Shown here piece after piece: positions 39,493-53,811 of a stretch of 64,000 nucleotides of DNA (position 1 is its first letter; the number at the start of each line of letters is the position of its first letter). This stretch comes from Zelopaecilomyces penicillatus (taxonomy: Eukaryota > Ascomycota > Sordariomycetes > Hypocreales > Pseudodiploosporaceae): positions 2,604,001-2,668,000 of the forward strand of contig VCCP01000003.1 of the NCBI GenBank assembly GCA_005765155.1, given 5' to 3'. The position numbers and the translations under genes were made by a program. The notes below the pieces were generated by a model. It did no database searches. It saw nothing but the letters and a program-made list of their open reading frames with translations, and was not told the DNA's origin.

Positions 39493-42400
39493 TAAAAAAC
39501 CTAAAAAAAAATCTTTTATATATTAAATAATATAAGGATAAAAGCTAATATCTTTATTAATTATAATAAAAAAGGTTATTAAAATAATTCTTAATAAATA
39601 TATTTTTTATATAATAAAATAGATAGATCTTTTATTAAAGGATTAAATAAATAATTAAATAAATAAAAGTATTAAAACTATAATCTTTATAATTATTAAG
39701 GGAGTATAAGTTATTTTAGGTAATAATAGTAGTATAATATTATTATAGCTTAATATAAAGAATATATTTAATATAATTCCTTACTCTTAATTATTTTAAA
39801 TCTTAAAAAGAAAGATTTTTTAGAATAAATAATAAGATAATTATATAACTATCTTAAAAAAAGAATAATAAGATTATAATTTAATAATATTATTATTAAT
39901 CTTTATAATATTTTAATTAATATATTATAAGGATTCTTTTTATCTTGTATCTTTTTTATTATATATATTATTATTCTTTATTAAGCTTTAATTAAGATAT
40001 AAAGGCTTAATATAATAGGCTTTATAAATAATATAAATCTATTTAATAATAATTCTAATATAAATAATATATACCTTTATTTAATAAAGGCTTAAAGGAT
40101 ATATAAAGACTAGTTTAAGGTTAATAGATTAGAATTTATATTTATTAAATTTAAATTTATATATTTTATTAAAATATATATAATACCTATATAAAGTCTA
40201 AGATTTAATAATATTTTAATATTCTTTATAAAATATATAAGGATATTAGATATTAAATTTAATAAAAAACTTATCTTTATTAAATATTAAACTAGAATTT
40301 AAAAGAAATTTATTTTATAAAATCTAGCTTTTATAAAACTTATTATAAGAATATAAAAACCTCCCCTTTATATAATATAAATTATTTATATAATAATTAT
40401 ATATAGTATTATTATATATAAAGTAATTATCTTTTATAAAATTAATAAACCCTTAATCTTATAAAAAAGAAAAGTAGTATATATAATATAAATACTATAT
40501 CTATATAATATTATTAAAGTATATAAAGGTATTTTTATTTATCTCCTTAAATCTAATATATATATTACCCTTAGATTTATACTTTATATAATAGAAAATA
40601 AAAAGCCTTAATTATTTATAAAATTATATAGATTTCTTTAAATAGATATAAAGAATTATAATAATCTTTATATAATTATATTATTTATAATAATAACCTA
40701 ATCTTTAATTATTATATAATTATATTAATAAAGGGAAAGAGATAATAAAATACCTAGCTTTTTAATATTATAATATATAAATAAATATAATAAACCCTTT
40801 AATAGAAAATTATTTTATTTAAAAATAGGTTTAATTAAATTAATATATTTATAATATTAATTAAAATAATATTTATTATATAATTAATAATAAAACTAAA
40901 AGGACTATATAAATATAATCTAATAATTTAATTATAAACGATTAAGGGTAAGAAAATAATAAAATAATAGAAATATTATAATACTTTATTTAAAGGTTTT
41001 ATTGTAAAATTAAATATATTTAAGATATCTAAATTATATTTATATATTAAATATTATATAATAATAAAACCTATTAATTAAAACTATTATTAAAAATATT
41101 TAAATCTAAATAATAAAGATTAATTATAGAAAATAAAGGATTTATCTTTTATAAATATTAATTAAAAAAACAATAATAATATAGGTATAAAATATTAACT
41201 TATTAAATATTTTAAAAGTAATTTATATATCTTTTCTAGATACTTTAAATAGGTAATAATAATACTAAGATTTAAATATATAAATACTTTATTAATAAAG
41301 ATATCTTTAATTTTTTAATCAATATAATTATTAATAGTTTTTTAAGCCTTAATTAATTAAAACTATAATTAATAAAATAATTAGAATAAAGATATAATAA
41401 TCTATAATTAGAATTAAAATATTAAAGATATTTATAATTAAAATTAAAATATTTATAATAGTCTAGTATTTATTAAGGTATTTTATTATAGATTTAAAAA
41501 TCTATTAAAGTATTAATAATAATAATAAAAGTATAATAAAAGTATAATCTATTATCTTATAGTTATAATAAATATTATAATAATATATATAATAATAACT
41601 CTTATTTAAATATATAGAATAAGTAAAGAAATATAAAAGAAATAAAAATATTTAGCCTATTATTTAAATTATAATAATTCTTAGCTTTTTAATTAAAGAA
41701 TAAGATATAAATATAATAAATATAACTATTAATAGATTAATAATATAAATATAATATAGAAATAATATATATAAAATAGCTTAATATTTAATATAAGAAG
41801 TTTTAATCATAGATTTAATTTTAATTAATTTAATAAATATAATTTTTAATATTGTTTTAAGAATTAACGTTTTTATAATCTAATTATTAAATTAATAAAG
41901 ATATAATAATAATAAAGTAAAATAAAAGAGATTATTTTATTAATCTTAATTTATAAATATAAGATTAATTATAAATATAAATAATAATAATAAAATAATA
42001 ATCTATAAATAAAATTAATAATAGTTATTTAATAGATAATTTTAAGATATTTATATAAGATTTAAAAGTAATAAATTATATAATAATTAAATAAATTTAA
42101 AGGGAGTAAATTAAGAATATAATAATAATAATTATATTAATTAAAAGGATTATAAAGGATAAGGAAGAGGCTAAATTAACTATCTAATTTAATTAAATCT
42201 AATAGTATAATAATAATATAACTTATACTAATCTGGCTAGATAAAAGAGAGAGAGAGAGAAAGGGGAATAGGCTAGAAAAAAGAAAAAACCTATTTAATA
42301 AAGTAATATAAGAAAGAAAGAAAGGAAAAAAAATAAAAAAAAAATAAACAAGGTTTATATAGGCCAGATAATAAGATTAAATAATAACAAAATCATTTAA

Positions 42401-45400
42401 TTATAAGCAGCTATTAATAATAATAATAAAATTATTATAATATTAATAAATATAAAATAAAGATTTAAAAAAGGAATTATATAAAAATAAATAAAATTAA
42501 AAGGAATTAAATAGAATTCTATATTAAAATTATAACTTAACTTATAAATATAATATAAGTAAAATAATATAGCTATTATAAATAATATATATTAATATAA
42601 TAAACCTAATCTATAAGCTAGCTTTATTAATTTAATAATCTTTTAACTTTAATATAATAGATATATAAGTATTATAATTAATATATTAATTCCTTATTAA
42701 TTATTAAATATAAAGATAAGATTTATTATATATAGAAGAATAAAGAAAGAGAGCTATAATAATATAATATAAGTATAAATAATTTAAAAAAAGGATAAGG
42801 GTTTTTTATTTATTTTTTCCCTTTTATTAATTAAATAAAAAAGGATTATTTATTTATAAAAAGTTTAATTTAAATAGATCTACTTTAATATAATTATAAG
42901 ATTAATAATAATAATAAAACTTTATTCTTATAATTTAAACTTTTTAATAATTTATTTATAGAGTTAGATTTTCTTAATTAATATTTAATAATAAAATTAT
43001 ATAATATTAACATTATATATTATCTTCTATCTTTTTAATAATTTAATTTAATCTATTAAAAGTTAAAGATTTTAATAATTAATTAAAATCTTTATTTATT
43101 TTATTATTTTATTAATATATCTTTATTAATATTTAAATAAATAAATAATAATAAATATTTCTTAATTAAATATTTTATAATTTATTTTTATCTTAATAAA
43201 CTTTTTTAATTAAAAAGTAATTAAATATTATTTATCTTTATTATTTTATTATAATATAATTTCTATTATTATAAATTAAAAGATATTAGTTTTAAAATAA
43301 ATTTATTATTATAAATTAAAATATTTAAATAATAAAGCTTTTTAAAAAGCTTTTTTTAATTATTTAAATATTAGATATTTAATTATAATTAATTATACTT
43401 TCTTTAGCTTTTTATTATTTTTATTATCTTTTAAAAGTATATTTAATAATATTATAATTCTAAAATATTTATAAATAAATCTTTTATAAAAATTATAAAA
43501 GCTTAAAAAGATTTATATTTTCTAATAGATTTTTAATTATTATTATTTTAAAATAATTATAATATATTAAATATTTATTAAAATCTTTTTTTAAATAAAA
43601 TAAATCCTAAAAAATCTATCTTTATTTAATAAAAATAATATTTCTTTAAAAAAGGCTCTATTATTTATAATCTTTTTAAAATCTATTTAATATATTTTAT
43701 AAATCTTTTTTTTATTTTAAAAAGATTAAAATATTATTTAAATAAATAATATATATTATTTTAATTAATTCTTTTAAAGCTTAATATATATAATATTAAA
43801 ATATTATTAATATATTAATTAATTTAAAGGATATTATTAAATATTTATAATAATTATAATAGATTTAAAATACTATCTTTTATTTATTCTCTTTCTTAAT
43901 CTAGATTTAATAATATATATTTTTTATATTAATTTTTATAAAGAATTCTATATTTATAATTTAATCTAGAATCTTTTAAATAAAGAATAATATATAATAA
44001 TTCTTTTTTATAATCTTATTAAAATCCTAATAATTTATATATAATTATAAAGATTTATTCTTTTTAAAATACATAAAATTAATATCTTTATTAAGCTCTT
44101 AAATAAATAAATTTATCTTTTCTTTAGACTTTTATTTAAATAAGTATAAAGCTTTTTTAATTCTTTTTATAATAAAGAATAGATTATATTATATAAAGGG
44201 ATAATATTTAGAAATAGATTAATTATATAATCTATAGCTTTTTAAAATAATAATATACTTATTTAATTTATTTAAAATATATTTAAATAATCCTTAAATT
44301 CTTAAAATAGTTCCTTTATTTCTTTTATTTAATTTATTTAATCTTTTTTTATTAATAATAATAATTCTAAAAGATATATAACTAAAAAAACTATTATTTT
44401 ATTTTAATAGATTTATATAAATTTATAAAGTTATAAGATTTTAATCTTTTTTTATTTATTATTAATTTATTAATATTTATTATAAATATTTAAATAAATC
44501 TAAAAATCTTATAAATAAATTAACCCTAATAATATTAAATTACCTTTTATTCTTAGATCTTAATTAATATTAAAGTATATTTAAATAAAACTTTATTTAA
44601 TTTCTCTTAAATCTATAATAATAAATAAGATTTCCTATATATTATATATATAAATTCTTAATTTACTTATAATTTAAAGCTATAATAAATTATTTATTAA
44701 TACTTATTATAATCTATTTACTTTAATAAATACTTTATTTATAAGATTTAATTTAATATATATATCCAGATTTATATAAATTTTAATTAATATTTATCTT
44801 TTTATTATTATTAATATATAAAAATAGATTATTATTTTAATAATAATATCTTTAATTAAAATTAAAAGATTTATTTTAAATAATTATTTTTTTCTATCTT
44901 AATATTATCTTTTATCTTAATAATATTAATAATTAAATTAAAATAATTTAATATAAAATAATCCTTTTTATTATATATATAATAGATTATAATAATAAGA
45001 TAATCTATTTAATTATCTTTTTTATCTTTTTAATTATTATTTTAATTATTTTCTTTATAAAAATAATTATTTTTATTATTTTCTTTATAAAAATAATTAT
45101 TTTTATTATTTTTATAATCTTTTTAATTTTAATAAAAGCCTTTTTAATATAAAACTACTATTAATTATAAATTAATTTAATTTAATTAATCTTTATTATA
45201 ATTTTATTTATTTTATAATCTTAAAAAGAATTCTCTTTTAATTTATTATTTAAGGCTTTATTTTTATTATTTATTAAATCTTTTAAATAATTCCTGATTT
45301 CTTTTTTTCTTTTAGATTCTTAGATAATATTAAAACCTTTTTATTTTTTATATTACTTTATTTTAATTCTTAAAAAGAGCTTTTTTATAAAGATAAATAT

Positions 45401-46187
45401 ATTTTTATAATCCTAGTTTAAGCTTAATAAAATATTATATAATTAATTTCTTTTTAATTATTTTTATAAAATAAATTTCTAAATTAAATAAATATAAATA
45501 GAATTTTATAAAAAATTAATAATTGTATTATTAAACTCTTTTAAAGATATTATAAATCTTAATTATTTAATTAATAAAATCTTTTAAATAAATTTTATTT
45601 TATTTTAAAAAATATTCTTAATTAATTTCCTTAGCTTTTTTTAAATTTTAATATAGCTTTATATCTTATTTAATTAAAAGAATTTATATTTATTTTTATA
45701 TTTTTAAAAATTAAAATAATTTAATATTTTTTTAAAAATATTTAAGGCTTATTTAAAAGGCTTAAATAAGATTATTAATTTTTTTATTATTATTAATACT
45801 TTTATAATATTATAGCTTAATAATATTAATAATCTTTAATCCTTTTAATTAAAAATATTTAAATTATTATAATTTTAATTAAATTATAATCTTTTTTTAA
45901 TAGGATATTTATAATAAAGATATTAAAATCTTAGATTATTTAAAAATAAAGCTTAAGGGTATTAATCCTTTTAATCCTTATAATTTTAATTAAAAATTTT
46001 ATTATTTTATCTTAAATTCTTATAAATTATTATAAAGGATTAATTAAATCCTATTAATTTAAGGCCTTAAATCCTTAATAAATTATAAGATTTAATAAAG
46101 CCTTTAATAATAAAAATAATCCCTTAATAATAAAATAAATAAAAGCTATTATTAATCCTAAATAATTATAAATAAAAGGATAAGAAT

Positions 46188-46376
46188 TATAAAAGGAATT
46201 TTAAATATAATTAAATAAAATTATATAGCTTTAATTAATTAATTAATAATAAGATTTATATTTATATTAAAAAATTTTATACCTTTTAAATATAAAAAGC
46301 TATTAAAGCCTTAATAATTAATAATCTTTTAAATTATATATTATAATTAGATATTTAAGTATTTAACCTTATTATA
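46188..46376 (-). repeat. Right LTR of element A (5' LTR)
   Basis: Aligns with 19101-19295. It is followed by ATTAG, which matches ATTAA before the left LTR apart from one RIP-type transition. The spacing to the decayed RT (about 2.6 kb) equals that in element C. Confidence 0.75.
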
Positions 46377-46381
46377 ATTAG

Positions 46382-49300
46382 CTATATTATATAAAGCAGG
46401 CTATTATATTTATATTTATATTTATATTTATATTAATATTATATTAGTATTAATATTATTCTAATAGCTTTAATTTCTTCTTTATCTTATATATTTAATT
46501 TAAAGGATATAAATAGCTTTTTATTTATAATAAGATATAATTAATTATAAAAGTTTTTAATAATATTAGGATTATAAATTTAAAGAAAAGGCTTTTTTAA
46601 ATCCTAAATATTAAATTAATTAAAAAAAGCTATTTCTATTAATAGCTTTTTTAACTATTAATAAGAATAAATATCCTTTTTATAAAACAGCTCTATAATA
46701 TCTAGTATTTATAAAATTAAATAAGAATAAGAAAGCCTATATTATTATATAAAGTAGTTATTATAAGATTTAGATAATATAGATTTATAAATTAATAATA
46801 GGATTATAATTAAGATAAATTAATATTATTTATTAATTAAATTAATTATTATATATATAATTATAATGTTTATATTATTAAATTAAGTTTAATTATAGAA
46901 TTAAAGCTATTAATATATATATATATATTATAATTATTTTTTTAATATAAATATACTCTTTTTATTATATTATTTATTATAATAAATTAAAGAGAAAAAA
47001 AGATCTATATATCTATTAATTAAATAAGATTTTAAATCTTTATATATTATTTCTATAGGATTATTAATTTATTAATTTATTGATTAAAATTATAATAATT
47101 ATTAAAATAATATTTAATCTATTATCTATATTAAGATATATATTCCTTTCAGATATAATTTACGATATAATTTTAATAAATATAATATATAGCTTTTATA
47201 TTTTATTATATTTTAAAGAAATCAGCTTTTTATAATATATAAATAATAGCTTATTAAGCTTTAAATATTATTTTATAATTATAATTATTAAGGCTAAAGC
47301 TTATAAAAATATCTTTTTTAATAGTTTATTATTTTATCTTATATATAATAATATTATTATTAATATTATTAATTTTAATATTAATAGAATTATTAAAACA
47401 ATAAAGTTATTATGATTTTTTTAATAAGATTAGATTTTTAATATTAAATTAATATTTATATAATAAATATAAAGTTATTACTATAAATTAAAGAAAATAA
47501 TATTAAAAAACCTTTTTAAAGCTATCTTCTTATCTATAATAATAATATATAAGATATTAATATTAAGCTAATAATAAAAGTTATTAAATTATTAATAAAG
47601 CTATTAAAAACTAATCTTTTTTTCTATATTAATTAAATTAAATATAAAGTTTATAAAGGATTTTTAATTTATAATATTAATAGTTTAAAAAAGATAAAGT
47701 TTAAAGTAATTAATTTTATATATATTATTTATATTAAGAATGTTAAGAAAATATTTTTATATTATCTTATACTAATGAAAAATCTATATAATAGCTTTAA
47801 GCTTATTATTATAATTAAGCTTAATATAATATTATAGATTAATAGCTTATAAAGTATTTAAAAAGGCTTATATTATTATAAAACCATTAAGCTTTTTATA
47901 TATAGCCTATATTAATTATTATAAATATCCTTTTATATAAAAATGGTATTATTTATAAGACTTATTTATTTTATAATATTATCTATCTTATAAATAATAA
48001 AACTATATTATTAAATAAGAATTTCTTTTATTTTCTATTATTTTTTTATATAATAATAAAAAATAAAATATATAAAAAGAAAAAATAATAATAAATAATT
48101 ATATTAATATTAAATAATTAAAAAAATCTATTTCTAGTTTAATCTTATTATTATTAAAGCTATAATTTTAAATAAATAATTTATTTATTTAATAAAAGCC
48201 TATTAAAGGCTAAGGCTTATAAAAGCCCTTATATTAGATTAATTATATAGAAATATATAATTTAAAGGGTTTTTTTCAATATTATTATTAAAGAGATATA
48301 GATTAAAAGAATATTATTTAATAAAGATTATACTATTATTATAATAAAAGGTTTATAAGAAATTAAAGAGCTTTATAAAAGATATATATAATATTAGAAT
48401 CTGTTTTAATAATAAAAATAAGGTAATTATATTATTTATTAAAATATAGTTATAGAATTATAAGCTAAAGTATAAAGGTTATTATAATAAGGTTATTATA
48501 GCCTATATATAACTTTATAATAGCCTTTATAGTACTAGTATTATATAGCTAATTTTAGATATATAGGTATAGATTAAAAGGGTATATATAAAGGTTTTAA
48601 ATAATATATAAGCTATATAATTTAAATAATAATGTTTTTATAATATAAATAATAATATTTATAATATAAAACTTAGATTATTATTAAAATAATATTATAA
48701 TACTCTTTTAAATAATATTAAAATAATAATTATAAGAATATAAAATTATAAGAAATATCTTATTTTAAAGTAATTATTAAATATTTAAGCTAGTTTTATA
48801 ATATTAATATAATATATTTATAATACTAATATAATAGTTTTCTTAATTATTAATAAAATTATTCTTAATTAATAAATATAAATCTTTTAATTAATTATTA
48901 AAGAAATCTCTTTAAAAACTAATATATAAGCTATAATAATATTATATATTTATAATAATATAATAATATAAAGAGTATATATTCTTTAAATTTATTTCTT
49001 AATTTAAAAAGACTATTAATTAAAATAATATTATTAAATAATTATAAGAATATTAAAGAAATATTTTAAAATAAAATAATTATAAAAAAAGTAAAATAAT
49101 TATTTTAAGCTTAATATTAAATTATTTATTATTATAATTAATTAAGATATATAAAAATTAAAGAAAAAATAAAGTAATTATAAAGAAACTATAATATTAA
49201 TAAAGATATAAAATAAAATAAAAAATAAGGGTTTTTATTCTTTTAAAGGTTTTTTATTTTATTTATTAAATTAAAAGGATTATATACTTTATATATATAG

Positions 49301-50650
49301 GTATTATAAGCATTTTAAAGGATTTAAAGCTATGATTAATAAATAAATAATAATAATAATTTATTAAAAGAATTAAAAAAAAAATATTTAAAAAAATAAT
49401 TTAAATATATAAATAAAGATAAAGATTATTTATTCTTTTAAATATAAAATAAAGCTATATTTAATCTTTTTAATTAATAAAAGATAGATTTATTATAAAT
49501 ATATAATAAATATTAATAATAAAGACTATAATTTAATATTTCTTATATTAATCTTTAATCTTAAAGAATATATTAAAGATTTTATAAAGAATTAAAAATA
49601 ATAGCTTTATAAATTTTAATATAAGGCTATTTAAAGATAAAGATAATAAAGTTAAAGATTATAAGCTTTTTAATAATATATAAGATATTTTATACTTTAT
49701 AATATAAAAGATTTTATAAAAGATTTTATATATAATTTAATTAATATTATATTTAATATTATAATTATTAAGCTTAATATATAATTTTATATAGCTTTAT
49801 AGCTTTATATAATATTAAATATAAAGAGATATAATTATTTAAATAAAAGTATAAAAAAATAATTAATATAACTATTATATAGCCTTATATATAGTCTTAG
49901 ATAAATAGCTTTAAATAGCTTTATATAGCCTTATATATATAGCTTTAAATAGCCTTATATAGCCTTATAAGAGCGGCTTTAAATAGCCTTATATAACCTT
50001 ATAAGGGTGGCATTTAATAGCCTTATATAGCCTTATATATATAGCTTTAAATATCCTTATATAATATTATCTTAATTAAAGATTATTATATTATTAATTT
50101 AAATATAATACATAATAAATATAATAATATAAAATAAATAATTAATTAAAAGGGTAGCTTTTAATTAATTATTTAAGAGTATTTTATTTAAAAACCTTAA
50201 TTAATAAATAATATATATTTTAAAAATAATATTATTAAATATAAAATATATAAATTTAAAAGTTTTTATTTTTAATTTATTATATTATTATTTTATATAT
50301 ATTAATTAATATATAATATTTATTTTAATTATTTAATTATTTAAATAATTGTTTAATATTATATATATATATATTATAAATATTTATTTTATTATATTTT
50401 AAATATAATATTTTCTTATTAAATTAAATTATAAATCTTTTTTTAATATTTTTAAAATAAAAAAAAATTAAATTATTTTTTAATAAATTATTTTTTATTA
50501 TATTATTTTTCTATTATTATTTCTTTATATTATAATCTTTTAAAGTATTACCTTTTATATAATTATATCTTTATAATGTTATTTTTTCTATTATTTCTTT
50601 TTTCTATTTTAATATTATTTAATCTGCTTTTTATATAATATTTTATAGAT
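46382..50650. other. Unassigned A+T-rich repeat relic
   Basis: Right flank of the nested stack. Plus-strand translation around 47,100-48,600 gives long Ile/Lys/Asn/Tyr-rich runs with TAG/TAA interruptions, so a former coding region on the plus strand is plausible. I recognise no domain and found no terminal repeats. The right end holds a minisatellite (49880-50065). The RIP-type composition stops at about 50650. Confidence 0.5.
49880..50065. repeat. Minisatellite of 'tagctttaaatagccttata' type
   Basis: Alternating short modules tagctttaaa, tagccttata and tatatata are repeated irregularly over about 190 bp. Two copies carry unusual GC-containing variants, 'agagcggctttaaatagcc' (from 49970) and 'agggtggcatttaatagcc' (from 50003). 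No coding potential. Confidence 0.8.
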
Positions 50651-50984
50651 AGCATTATACAAGTTGATACTGGTTTATTATTGATTCCCGTGACATGCAC
50701 CCCCCACCTCATCTCACATGTGCAGCAAGCTCATATGCACCACCTGATAAACCTATGTCTCTTTTGGGCAAGTGACCATATCTTTCAACACAAGATCTCC
50801 GTATGGCGCATGGATTCTCAGCTAACACAGACAAGCAAGTTGAAGCTTCCACGTTGTATTTAATATGTGAATGCTTGTCGACCAACAACTTCACAAAAAC
50901 GAACAACAAAAACTTAAACAACTTGTTTGTGCCGGTATGCTGTGATAAGCATATGCTACTGCTTGCCACCTCCGGCCCTTAGAA
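50651..50984 (+). promoter_or_regulatory. ATG9 upstream region
   Basis: 334 bp of ordinary composition between the RIP-mutated block and the ATG9 start codon. It should contain the promoter and 5' UTR. Frames on both strands here (60 and 86 codons) look like chance. No specific element is claimed. Confidence 0.45.
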
Positions 50985-53811
50985 ATGACGTCCAACATCT
51001 TTAGCCGAATGACGTTTACTCGTGGGGCTGCTCGATCGTTCTATGAAGATCGACGCACCCGCGTTGACGATGCAGACGAGGAAATAGGGCTGGATGTTGA
51101 TGAAGCGAATTTCAGGCAGAACTTTGATGGGTATGATCCATATGAACTTGCCACTGCTGCAAGCCGGATCACCGTTGATAGTGCTACAAATGGCTACAAA
51201 TATGCGACCGGCAAGGGATCAGTGTATCTTCCAGGTCATCGAAGTATTGCACCAAGGTGGCAACAACACAATGACGAAGCCGACGACGAGGTACCTGCAT
51301 CCCTGTTAGTAGAGCCAAAAGAAACGGACCCTTCGCGGCAAGTGATGATCGATCGCACATTACGCCACCCATCCTCAAGATCCCTCATGGTACTCGGCAC
51401 AGCACATGAAAATAGTCAAGCAAATTCGACGACGAGCCGCTTACAAGGACTACCTCATGAATTCGAGATTGACCGGCCTACTGTTGCGGTGCAGGACACA
51501 CCAAACATGGATCGTCTTATTTCTGGCGGGCACAGAGAAAGGGCCCTCTGGAGATGGGTGAATACTTCAAACCTCGATAGCTTTATGCGTGATGTTTATG
51601 ATTACTATGAAGGGGGTGGCATGTGGTGCGTTTTGTGTTCAAACGCACTCTGGTTGCTGTAAGTTGACATCTAAGTTGATGACTTGAAATTGATTGTTGA
51701 TTTGCCTCGCCATAGAGAAACCTTATTTGTGGCTAGCCTATTGACATTTCTCAGTCAATGCATTGATTATGGAAAAGTTCCACACAGCAAATCAATGAGT
51801 GAGGTCGTTATCAAGCAATGCACTAGAAAAATGTCCAGAGTGTGGAATCTCGGTATCTGGCTCTACTCGTTCTTCTTCATCTGGAAATCAGTACAATACT
51901 TCTTCGAGATTCGACGATTAATACAGATCCGCGATTTTTTCGTGTACCTGCTTGAAATTCCCGAGCAGGATATGCAGACGGTGTCTTGGCAAGACATTGT
52001 TGCTAGAATTATGGCTTTGAGAGATCAAAACCCGAAAACAGCAAGCAACATCCCGTCAAACTTGCGAAGATTTATGGGGAGCCAATCGAAAGAGAGGCTG
52101 GATGCCCATGATATAGCCAACCGACTTATGCGCAAAGAGAACTATCTAATTGCAATGGTTAATAAGGACTTGCTAGATCTTTCACTCCCAATTCCATTCC
52201 TCCGAGGCAGGCAGTTGTTTTCAAAAACGATGGAGTGGTATCTCCATTATTGTATCCTGGATATGGCTTTCAATGAACTTGGCCAGGTGCAACAGGATTT
52301 TCTTCGTGCCGATAAACGTGGTGTGCTCAGTCGGAAGCTGAGGCAACGATTTTACTTTGCTGGCGTTCTTAATCTTTTATTTGCTCCAGTTGTTCTTGCA
52401 TATGTGGTGATAGTCTACTTCTTCACTTACTACAATGTATGTTATCTCAATCGTCATGACATATCCCCACTAATATCTCGTCTAGGAGTATCAAAAGGAC
52501 CCAAAGTTGGCAGCAGCGCGAAAGTATACAGCTCTCGCTGAATGGAAATTCCGAGAGTTCAATGAGTTACCCCATATATTCTACGAACGACTTCACATGT
52601 CGTTTCCGTTTGCAACACGTTATTTGGATCAATTTCCCAAACGGGTTACAGAGGAGATTGCCCGAAGTATTGCATTTATGTCTGGAGCTATCACGGCGGT
52701 TCTTGCAGTAGGAACCATTCTTGATTCAGAGCTGTTCTTAGGATTTGAGATCACCAGCGATAGGACAGTACTATTCTACCTAGGCATATTTGGAGGTATT
52801 TGGGCACTGACCCGAGGCATGGTTTCCGAGGAGGCGGCAGTATTTAATCCCGAGTACGCGTTGCGCAACGTTATAGAGTATACGCATTACATGCCGGACC
52901 ATTGGCAAGGAAGACTGCACAGCTTCGATGTGAAACAGGACTTTTCGGAACTATACAAGATGAAAGTTGTCATTTTCCTTGAGGAGGTGATGGGTATTAT
53001 CACAACGCCATTGTTGTTGCTTTTGTCTCTTCCTAAATGCAGCGACGAGATTATAGACTTCTTCCGTGAGTTCACGATTCATGTTGATGGATTAGGCTAT
53101 GTCTGTTCGTTTGCTGTTTTTGATTTCAAGAAAGGGGCCCTCAAATCAAAACGGCTTGAAGTTGCATCAGACGTCCGGGATGACTTCTATTCTACCAAGC
53201 ATGGGAAAATGGCCGCATCGTATTACGGGTTTCTGGACAACTATGTTATTAATCCGAGAACAGGCATACCTGGACATATGCCTCCTGGGCCGCAACATCA
53301 GTTTCATCCCCCTCCTGCGTTTCCGAGTCTAAACTCGCCGACGTTGGCAAACGACATGCAAGACCCACAGGCTGCAGGGACAGACACTGGAAGAGCGCGG
53401 AGCAGAGTCGCCGGGCTAGGGGGTGCCATTAGAAATCCCAAAGCAGGCTCAACCATTGCTCAACCATCCCCAATGGCTTCAATGTTGCTTGATTCTCATC
53501 ATCAACCGATCGCATCAATTTTGGGAGCTCGAAGCTCACACCGATCACGTCATCCTCGGGGAACATACCTCGGCGAACGACAAATCATTGACGAGTTGCT
53601 TGAGAACGGATCCGATATTCGAAGCTTCCAAGAAGGGGAGACATCAAGCTTTCGAGGTATTCTGGGTGAATCAGCATGGGAGACGTCACCAGGAAAAGGG
53701 CTTAGCAGGGAAAATAGTGCTACAAATATCGAAGAGCCCGAAGCTGGTGTTTTGGGGCTCATTTATCAGCTGCGCCAGGCACAACACAACCGTCGGGGAG
53801 GGATGGTGTAG
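50985..53811 (+). CDS. ATG9: Autophagy-related protein 9 (lipid scramblase of autophagosome growth)
   Basis: ATG9 is the multispanning membrane protein of small Golgi-derived vesicles that seed and feed the phagophore. The family scrambles phospholipids between leaflets. Model: exons 50985-51658, 51716-52436 and 52486-53811 (introns 57 and 49 bp), giving 906 residues. An acidic, probably disordered N-terminus leads to the hallmark MRDVYDYYEGGGMWC before the first membrane segment (about 215-236). Further hydrophobic segments lie at about 268-288, 437-463, 526-544 and 630-647. Conserved blocks include FLRGRQLFSKTMEW, AEWKFREFNELPH, PEYALRNVIEYTHY, FREFTIHVDGLGYVC (about 658-672) and KMAASYYGFLDNYVINP (about 706-722). 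The last 180 residues are a low-complexity tail, as in other filamentous fungi. The first splice joins ALWL to LETLF and the second YYN to EYQKDP, both restoring conserved sequence; each intron would otherwise stop the frame. Confidence 0.96.

Larger units (their letters stand above)
22385..42917 (+). mobile_element. Element D: Tad1-type LINE (non-LTR) inside element A, itself interrupted
   Basis: Bounded by a direct repeat AACTTTATT at 22376-22384 and 42918-42926 that fits a target-site duplication. Removing D rejoins the two halves of element A. The two D segments (22385-25279 and 39267-42917) total about 6.5 kb, the size of full Tad1 elements. Plus-strand motifs survive: endonuclease DFNIYY at 24294-24311 (from DFNxHH), and in one frame RT GFFLSCI after a stop at 39925-39951 (from QGSPLSPI) and GFINNINL at 40018-40041 (from GFVDDVNL). 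The 3' end runs into (TAA)n at about 42903-42917. Stops arise from TAG/TAA at former TGG/CAG positions, consistent with RIP. Confidence 0.78.
19101..46376 (-). mobile_element. Element A: outermost Ty3/gypsy retrotransposon, split by insertions
   Basis: Flanked by LTRs of 195 and 189 bp (19101-19295 and 46188-46376) and by putative 5-bp target duplications ATTAA (19096-19100) and ATTAG (46377-46381), which differ by a RIP-type transition. The right half carries decayed reverse transcriptase on the minus strand, YLNNILIF at 43744-43721 (from a YLDD motif). It aligns with the RT of element C. The left half (about 19,300-22,384) aligns with the downstream pol/integrase part of C, for example 21,720-21,960 against 28,490-28,660. 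RT-to-5'-LTR and integrase-to-3'-LTR distances are both about 2.6 kb, as in C. The element is interrupted between 22384 and 42918. A pyrimidine-rich tract directly right of the left LTR (attatctcctttttt) fits a minus-strand polypurine tract. Confidence 0.72.

Noticed and set aside
50681..50969. Open frames on both strands upstream of ATG9
   Set aside because: No recognisable protein features; they lie in the presumed ATG9 promoter and 5' UTR.
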